Origin: B1Sed10-231 sp046483385
GTDB taxonomy: Bacteria > Planctomycetota > Brocadiia > SM23-32
Direction: 5' to 3'
Length of the DNA stretch: 30,018 bases
Assembly (NCBI GenBank): GCA_046483385.1
Contig: JAWODG010000099.1
Span: 1-30,018 of the forward strand
Position 1 is the first letter of the stretch. Each line of letters starts with the position of its first letter. Below the pieces are notes generated by a model. The model saw only the letters and a program-made list of their open reading frames with translations, searched no databases and was not told the origin of the DNA. Below are positions 25,072 through 30,018 of this stretch, one piece after another. The position numbers were made by a program, and so were the translations under genes.

Positions 25072-27024
25072 GTGCGGGAGGGCGGCGAACAGATGCTGGG
25101 TGACCCGAGCGCCCGGGGATTCATGAGCCCGCGCGCGCTGGTGGTGGGTAGCCTGCTGGTCGGCCTCTGCGGGGTGGCCGGTCCCTACCTGACGCTCTAC
25201 CTGCAGTCGTCCCGGATGTTCGCCGACTACCACACGGGCGGGGCGTCCTTCTGCCTGTTCGCGCTGCTCATCCTGTTCAACTTCGGGGTGGGGCTGTTGT
25301 TGCCGTGGCTGCGGTTCCGCGCCTCCGAGTTGATGGCGATGGGCGCCATGATGCTGACGGGCGGGGCCATTGTGACGTCGGGGCTGATCGCCTATTTCAT
25401 CCCGGCCATCTCGTCGGTGTACTACCGGGCCAACCCGTCCAACCAGTGGAAGGACCTGCTGTGGGACGAACTGCCCAACTGGCTGTCGCCGCTGGACCCC
25501 AACGGCGCGGCCATCGGCATAAAGAACTTCTGGGAGGGGATTCCGCCGGGAGAGCCGATCCCCTGGGATATCTGGGTGGGCCCGCTGGCGAAATGGGGCA
25601 TCTTCCTGATGGCGCTGTTCGCCGTGATGGTGGCCATCATGGTCATCATGCGCAAGCAGTGGGTTGACTACGAGCACCTGAGCTTCCCCATCGCGCAGGT
25701 GCCGGCCGAGCTGTGCCTTGCGGCGGAGAGCGGTCGGGCGAACAGCATTCTGAAGAGCAAGGCGTTCTGGATAGGGCTGGGCACCACCTTCGCCCTGGCC
25801 AGCTCGGGCGCGTTGGGCACCTATTTCGGCAAGTTTCCATTCTTCCGACTCAGGGAGTGGATCGAGTTCGCCCCGGGGCCGTGGCGGCTGCCGATATACC
25901 TCGATCTGGTGGTGATGGGGCTGGTCTTTCTCATCCCCAACCGCGTGGCCTTCACGGTGTGGTTCGTGGCGCTGGTCTCGTGGTTCATACGCTCGTTCCT
26001 GCAGTCCTACAATCTTGCCCTGCCGAACGCCGAGATGTACAGCGGGGAGATGAACCACGTGGCCATGGGCGCGACGGCCGTCTTCGTGTTCGCCAGCCTC
26101 TGGCTCTCGCGCGAACACCTGAAGCGCGCCCTCAGGTGCGCCTTCTGGAAGGGAGAGCGCGGCTACGACGCGGGCGAGCCGTCCTCATACCGCACCGCGT
26201 TCGTCGTGGTGTTCGTGGGCGTGATTACGGCGATCGTCTGGCTGCACGTCGCCGGGCTGCCCTGGTACTACGGGTTGCTGCTCATACTCGTCACGCTGGC
26301 GGTTTACTACGCCATGGCGCGGGTGGTGGCGCAGTGCGGCCTGCCGGCTGTGAGCCCGCCCATCTCCCCCCATATGTTCGTGGCCAGCCTGTTCGGCAGC
26401 GCCTACCTGCCCCGACAGAGCCTGGCGGTGATGGGGATGCACTACGGGTGGCACTTCGACATGCGCAACTCGGCGATGTCCGGCTCGGCCCACGGCATGT
26501 ACCTGACCGAAAGGCGGCGGAGCGGGCTGTTCTGGGTGCTGCTCTGGTCCCTGCTTGTCGCCTATGTGACGGCGGCCGTAACGGCCGTGTGGGTGAGTTA
26601 CCGGCACGGCGGGCTGAACATGGACGGCTGGTTCTTCGGCAACTTCCCGCGCATACCGTGGGCGTGGGCGCAGTACGCCATCAATCAGCCGGAGGGGCCG
26701 GACGTTGCGCGGATGTTCTGGGCCGGAGGCGGGGCCGTCCTCATGACGCTTCTCATCTGGGCGCAGCGAACGCTGTTCTGGTGGCCCCTGCACCCGGTGG
26801 GACTGCTCATCTGCTCCAGCCACATGGTCTATTTCTTCTGGGCGTCCGTCTTCGCCGCGTGGCTGATCAAGGTGCTGGTCATCGCGATCGGCGGTTACAC
26901 CGCTTTTCGCGTCGCACGGCGGGTGTTCATCGGAATGGTGATGGGCTACTTCGTGGCGGGCGGCTTCTGGTCGATCATCGACGTGCTGACCCAGACCACC
27001 GGTGACGCCGTGTTCTACATCTGA
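25072..27024 (+). CDS. DUF6785-type multi-spanning membrane protein, copy 3
   Basis: 650 residues from a GTG at 25072 (GGGAGG 5 bases upstream), which gives an N-terminus as long as those of the paralogues. ATG at 25093, with GGGAGG 11 bases away, is the alternative. A TTG at 24997 is rejected because it overlaps the -35. The same motifs recur: FADYHTGGA, PLDPNGAAIGIKNFWEG, GEPIPW, MRKQWVDYEHLSFPIAQVPA, NRVAFTVWF, ARVVAQCGLPAVSPPISP, WHFDMRNSAMSGSAHGMYL, FWWPLHPVGLL and GGFWSIIDVL. It diverges most where the other two carry the long loop before the last third. Three intact, differently diverged copies side by side suggest distinct substrates or conditions. Confidence 0.8.
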   Translation: MREGGEQMLGDPSARGFMSPRALVVGSLLVGLCGVAGPYLTLYLQSSRMFADYHTGGASFCLFALLILFNFGVGLLLPWLRFRASELMAMGAMMLTGGAIVTSGLIAYFIPAISSVYYRANPSNQWKDLLWDELPNWLSPLDPNGAAIGIKNFWEGIPPGEPIPWDIWVGPLAKWGIFLMALFAVMVAIMVIMRKQWVDYEHLSFPIAQVPAELCLAAESGRANSILKSKAFWIGLGTTFALASSGALGTYFGKFPFFRLREWIEFAPGPWRLPIYLDLVVMGLVFLIPNRVAFTVWFVALVSWFIRSFLQSYNLALPNAEMYSGEMNHVAMGATAVFVFASLWLSREHLKRALRCAFWKGERGYDAGEPSSYRTAFVVVFVGVITAIVWLHVAGLPWYYGLLLILVTLAVYYAMARVVAQCGLPAVSPPISPHMFVASLFGSAYLPRQSLAVMGMHYGWHFDMRNSAMSGSAHGMYLTERRRSGLFWVLLWSLLVAYVTAAVTAVWVSYRHGGLNMDGWFFGNFPRIPWAWAQYAINQPEGPDVARMFWAGGGAVLMTLLIWAQRTLFWWPLHPVGLLICSSHMVYFFWASVFAAWLIKVLVIAIGGYTAFRVARRVFIGMVMGYFVAGGFWSIIDVLTQTTGDAVFYI

Positions 27025-27060
27025 CCGGGCGGTCCTGCGCTCGAAAGGACGTCCCACCTT

Positions 27061-27069
27061 TGGTAAGAT
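27061..27069 (+). promoter_or_regulatory. Possible extended -10 promoter of the PpiC-type gene
   Basis: TGGTAAGAT (27061-27069) fits an extended -10 (TG-N-TAAGAT). The -35 position (TCGAAA, 27041-27046) is weak. It lies 40 bases before the ATG. Confidence 0.4.
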
Positions 27070-27108
27070 AACGTTCCTCGCGGTTCCCCGAGACCCCGGT
27101 GTTGAGCC

Positions 27109-28116
27109 ATGAAGACACGTAACCTCGCCCCGACGCTTGTGGTTACGGCAGCCCTTCTGTGCATCGGGGCGGCGCAGGCCGAGGCGCCGTTGGCGCGCGT
27201 CAACGGCCAGGCCGTCACGCGCGACGACCTCCGCCAGTTCATGCGGCTAAACATGATGGCGGAGGCGGGCCGGCCCGCCGCTCCGGAACAGCTCGCCGCA
27301 TGGGAGGAGATGGAGAAGCAGAGGAAGGCACAGGCCCTGCAGGCCCTGGTGGACCGCCGGCTACTGGTGGACGCCGCCCGCGAGGCATACCTGACCGGCG
27401 AGGAGGCCGAAGCTACCGTCCAGGAATACGCTGCGCAGGAACTGCGCAAGTTCGAAGACCGCGTTGGCTCCCGCCTCCAGGCCCGCCAGATGCTGTTGGA
27501 GATGGGCCTGACCGCCGAAGAATTCAAGCAGATGCAGAAGGACAACCTTCTGGTCAGCCGCCTGCTGATGGACAAGGTCTACGACAACATCCAGGTCACG
27601 CCCGGCGAGATGCGCCAATACTACCGCGAGCACCGCGAGGAGTTCAGGCACCCCCACCGGCTGCGCTATCGGCAGATACTATTCACCGTGGTGGATGAGG
27701 ACAGGGTTCCTGCTGTTCGACGCCACGCCGAGAATGCGCTGGCCCGGATACGGGAGGGCGCGGACTTCGCCGAAATGGCGGACGAATACTCCGATGACGC
27801 CGAGAACTATCCCGGCGGGCTGCACACGGTGACCATACCGGAGGGGCACCCTGACTGGCGCCCGCCGGCGGTGGAGGGTCTACAGCCCGGGGAGACCTCA
27901 AGGGTTCGTCGCGTGCCCGGCGGGCTGGCCATCGTTCGGTTGGAGAGCGTCGAGCCGGCACGCGACCTGTCCTTCGAGGAGGCGCAGCGACAGGTGCGGC
28001 AGCAACTGATGGCGCGCAAGCAGGAGGCGGCGCGTGAGCGTTACCTGCGGGAGCTGCGCGAGAGTGGCGGGGTCGAATACACGCCGGCCGCTGCCGAGGA
28101 GTTGGGAATAAAGTAG
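27109..28116 (+). CDS. Exported peptidyl-prolyl isomerase, SurA/PpiC type
   Basis: A 335-residue protein. A signal peptide (MKTRNLAPTLVVTAALLCIGAAQA/EA) is followed by a SurA_N-like chaperone domain (VNGQAVTRDDLRQFM, residues 31-45, then long helices to about 175). A single parvulin domain follows at about 182-281 (RLRYRQILFTV, ALARIREGADFAEMADEYSDD, YPGGLHTV, LQPGETSRVRRVPGGLAIVRLESV). The last helix (FEEAQRQVRQQLMARKQEAARERYLRELRE) returns to the chaperone domain. It probably helps outer-membrane or periplasmic proteins fold after Sec export. The first conserved strand has Gln where many parvulins have His (RxxHIL), a change seen in non-catalytic members, so a chaperone role without isomerase activity is possible. 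The ribosome-binding site is weak. Confidence 0.88.
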   Translation: MKTRNLAPTLVVTAALLCIGAAQAEAPLARVNGQAVTRDDLRQFMRLNMMAEAGRPAAPEQLAAWEEMEKQRKAQALQALVDRRLLVDAAREAYLTGEEAEATVQEYAAQELRKFEDRVGSRLQARQMLLEMGLTAEEFKQMQKDNLLVSRLLMDKVYDNIQVTPGEMRQYYREHREEFRHPHRLRYRQILFTVVDEDRVPAVRRHAENALARIREGADFAEMADEYSDDAENYPGGLHTVTIPEGHPDWRPPAVEGLQPGETSRVRRVPGGLAIVRLESVEPARDLSFEEAQRQVRQQLMARKQEAARERYLRELRESGGVEYTPAAAEELGIK

Positions 28117-28349
28117 CCCACGCCGCCGGAGCGTTGCCGGGCGTCCGATGCCCTCCAACCGTACATCTTTGTCGGCGGGGCGCCCCCTAACAACAAGCAA
28201 CTCTCAACTCTTTCTCAACGGCCTTCCGCGCGACAGGAGACGACGGGGGCACGTCGGGGACGGTCGCTTTTCCCGCGCTCAACCGCCTCTTACGGTTCAG
28301 CGCACCGGTGATGGCTTCACTCCACACTGCTCAGTAACTCCGATCGCCT
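28117..28349. other. Intergenic region, no gene
   Basis: No credible gene. It holds a word-like stretch CAACTCTCAACTCTTTCTCAAC-type sequence (28198-28219) and a GC-rich segment ending GGGGACGGTCGCTTTTCCCG (28256-28275), which resembles words common in REP-type intergenic repeats. No clear promoter or ribosome-binding site was seen before the next ATG. Confidence 0.4.
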
Positions 28350-29267
28350 ATGCACACGACTCAGCAAATCCTGCAGGCGCTGCTGCCCATGGCCCTCGGG
28401 CTGGCCCTGCGTCTGGTGGGGCTGTTCGGGGACCGCGAGGGGGTAGTGCTGCGCAGCTTCGTCGTACGCTTCACCGTCCCGCTGTTCGTCTTCTTCTCCG
28501 TCTATGGGGCGCGACCCGAGAGCATCGCGGCGCTCGCGCCGATGGCGGGGGCCTTTGTGCTGATGACGGCGCTGCTCTTCGGAGTGGGCTGGCTGGCCAG
28601 TCGTCTCGTGAACAGCGCGCCGCGCAAGACCGCCGTGCACGCCTGCATTACGTTCGGCAACTACGGCTGGATGGGTCTGGGCGTGATGGCGGCCATGCTG
28701 GGCGAGCCGGGCACGCAACGGGTGGTTTACTTCATCATGCCGTGGTGGCTGGTTTTCTACGGGTTCGGACTGCCCATCGGTTTCATCCACACACGTCGGC
28801 AGAAGGAGGGGGTGCCGGTGCGCCGGGCGCTTCTGGTGGCGGCCCCGCCGCTCGCGGCTTTGGCCCTGGGGCTCAGCCTGAACGTGGGCGAGGTCCCGAT
28901 CCCGGGATTGGTCGAGGAAGTGCTGAGGCCGTTCGCGGACATGACCGTTCCCCTCATCCTCCTTAGTGTCGGCCTGATGCTGGACGTCGGGCGGCTGCAT
29001 CGCGCCGCCGGGCCGGCCCTGCTGGTGACGGCGGCGACGCTCCTCATAGGGCCGCTGATCGGTTGGGCCGTGGCGGGCCTGTTGGCCCGCGATGCGGTCA
29101 CACGCAGCACCATCATTCTGGAGGGTGCCATGCCCGTGGCCACGTTGACGCCGATTCTTGAGGAGAATTACGCCATGGACAAGGACCTGGTGAGCACGGC
29201 CATTGTCCTGAGCACGGCCCTCTCCATAGTGACCATCCCGGTGGTGGCGGCGCTCGTCATCCCGTAG
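28350..29267 (+). CDS. AEC-family transporter
   Basis: A 305-residue inner-membrane protein of the auxin efflux carrier (AEC/PF03547) family, with about ten hydrophobic segments split by a central cytoplasmic loop (IHTRRQKEGVPVRRA, about 150-164). Family hallmarks are FTVPLFVFFSVYG (about 41-53), HACITFGNYGWMGLGV in the first half, and LEGAMPVATLTPILEENYAMDKDLVSTAIVLSTALSIVTIPV near the end. The last corresponds to the conserved 'P.a......a..y..d...' segment of the second bundle. Bacterial members move organic acids such as malate or malonate, but the substrate cannot be told from this sequence. The ATG at 28350 has no visible Shine-Dalgarno; no better start exists. Confidence 0.88.
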   Translation: MHTTQQILQALLPMALGLALRLVGLFGDREGVVLRSFVVRFTVPLFVFFSVYGARPESIAALAPMAGAFVLMTALLFGVGWLASRLVNSAPRKTAVHACITFGNYGWMGLGVMAAMLGEPGTQRVVYFIMPWWLVFYGFGLPIGFIHTRRQKEGVPVRRALLVAAPPLAALALGLSLNVGEVPIPGLVEEVLRPFADMTVPLILLSVGLMLDVGRLHRAAGPALLVTAATLLIGPLIGWAVAGLLARDAVTRSTIILEGAMPVATLTPILEENYAMDKDLVSTAIVLSTALSIVTIPVVAALVIP

Positions 29268-29527
29268 CGGCCTGCCGCCACGCTCGCAGGCGCGTGGTGT
29301 TGGGAGGCGGCGGCCAGCTCGGGATCGACCCTTTTGGAGGTTGCGGACGGTTACCGGTGAGCGCCCGGCTCGCAGCAAGCAGCCCGCTGGCGCGAGCTTT
29401 CACAGCCGGGGCGGCTGTGCCACATCCGTGCCGCGCCCTATGCGGGCATCGTGGTCGGGGGGCGGTCACATCGGCGTCGTGCCCGTCGTGTCGTTGTGGT
29501 TCAGCCTGACGGGTGCGTGGAGGCGTC
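29268..29527. other. Intergenic region with a hairpin, no gene
   Basis: This region lies between two convergent genes. It contains the hairpin CACAGCC-GGGGC-GGCTGTG (29401-29419), without a T run, and another CGTTGTGGTT word (29492-29501) also present in the islands at 16912-18129 and 19477-19733. Nothing else was recognised. Confidence 0.5.
29401..29419. repeat. Palindromic hairpin CACAGCC/GGCTGTG
   Basis: A perfect 7-bp stem around GGGGC. Its position between convergent genes suggests a transcription-ending or repeat role. Confidence 0.4.
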
Positions 29528-29941
29528 TCAGGCCCGCTGCGGCGGGTTCGGGTCGTCCTGCCAGCCCTCCATCAGCTCGATGCGGTTCCCCTCGGGGTCG
29601 CTGAAGAAGCAGACCTTCAGTCCGGGCACCTGTTCGCCGCAGTCGATGATGGGGTCGGTCCGGACGCCGGCCGCGTTAAGCGCCTCCACCTTCTGCTCAA
29701 TGTCGGCGACCTGCAGGCAGAGGTGCTTGAAGCCCACCGGCTGCTCGCCGCCGGAGGCGTCACGGGCGTCCGACTGGAACAACTCCATGCGCACGTCGCC
29801 CAGCCGCAGCATGACGAACTCGTCCGGCTTCCCCGCGTTGAAGACGCGGGCTCTTTCGAAGCCGAACACGTCGGAGTAGGAGGCTTCCTGGGCTGCGCGA
29901 TCGCGGCAGTTGAGGGCTACGTGCTGGACGGTGGCGGCCAT
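29528..29941 (-). CDS. VOC-fold (glyoxalase / bleomycin-resistance type) protein
   Basis: A 137-residue cytoplasmic protein from the ATG at 29941, with GGAAGGA upstream on the minus strand. An in-frame start at 29986 adds residues with no family match. Two beta-alpha-beta-beta-beta modules are visible: TVQHVALNCRDRAAQEASYSDVFGFERARVF ... VRMELFQ, and FKHLCLQVADIEQKVEALNAAGVRTDP ... LKVCFFSDPEGNRIELME. The candidate metal ligands of the fold are His7, the Glu in MELF, the His in FKHL and the Glu in IELM. This metal-binding pattern fits dioxygenases, lyases and epimerases as well as glyoxalase I, so the reaction is not assignable. No partner gene is in the window. Confidence 0.88.
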   Translation of the reverse strand: MAATVQHVALNCRDRAAQEASYSDVFGFERARVFNAGKPDEFVMLRLGDVRMELFQSDARDASGGEQPVGFKHLCLQVADIEQKVEALNAAGVRTDPIIDCGEQVPGLKVCFFSDPEGNRIELMEGWQDDPNPPQRA

Positions 29942-30018
29942 GGCTGTCCTTCCGGCTCTCGGATGACGGGCAGTGGGCAGACGCACCGGAGTCTATGCTC
30001 GCGTGGACGGCCCGTCAA

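Noticed and set aside
28148..28966. Alternative frame overlapping the AEC transporter
   Set aside because: It is shifted relative to a well-conserved AEC protein and gives Arg/Gly/Ala-rich sequence without hydrophobic segments.

Overview
This is a GC-rich chromosomal window from what looks like an uncultured, Gram-negative-type bacterium. The closest fit is Planctomycetota or the wider PVC group, or neighbours such as Armatimonadota and Hydrogenedentota. This is inferred from family content: DUF58 plus BatA-type proteins, several DUF6785-type multi-spanning membrane proteins, a DUF3352-like secreted protein behind an ECF sigma factor, a HEAT-like secreted protein, and intergenic DNA crowded with word-like short repeats and hairpins. 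No rRNA, tRNA, CRISPR array, transposase or phage gene was seen.

Layout. 1-4724 (+): the 3' end of a large secreted Ca-binding-type protein, then four small genes for exported proteins of unknown function. Two of these are tandem paralogues, and all four have their own Shine-Dalgarno site. 5061-6353 (-): metY, O-acetylhomoserine sulfhydrylase. 6908-9956 (+): a DUF58 protein and a BatA/von Willebrand-type membrane protein. 9942-11180 (-): a DUF362 protein with a two-cluster ferredoxin tail, overlapping the preceding stop codon by 15 bases. 11345-13996 (+): complete secA with a good promoter. 14190-16911 (-): ECF sigma factor, single-span putative anti-sigma factor and DUF3352-like exported protein, joined by ATGA overlaps. 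18130-19476 (+): dinB with a consensus promoter whose -10 lies in an 18-bp palindrome. 19734-20690 (-): a diadenylate-cyclase-domain protein of CdaZ/DacZ-like layout. 20845-27024 (+): three tandem DUF6785-type membrane proteins, each with its own sigma70-like promoter and short leader. 27109-28116 (+): a secreted SurA/PpiC-type prolyl isomerase. 28350-29267 (+): an AEC-family transporter. 29528-29941 (-): a VOC-fold protein.

How the genes relate. SecA and the SurA-like isomerase are general export and envelope functions, consistent with the many signal peptides here. The sigma, anti-sigma and DUF3352-like genes form a compact envelope-signalling module. The diadenylate cyclase gene and the first DUF6785 gene diverge from back-to-back promoters, a possible but unproven link between c-di-AMP and these putative transporters.

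The most unusual material is between genes. There are REP-like GTAG-headed hairpins (4811-4998, 14015-14078), a 1.2-kb gene-free island (16912-18129) packed with nested inverted repeats, strong hairpins and 7-bp tandem repeats, and a perfect 33-bp inverted repeat between dinB and the cyclase gene. Several short words recur between these islands. The best regulatory lead is the palindrome over the dinB promoter.
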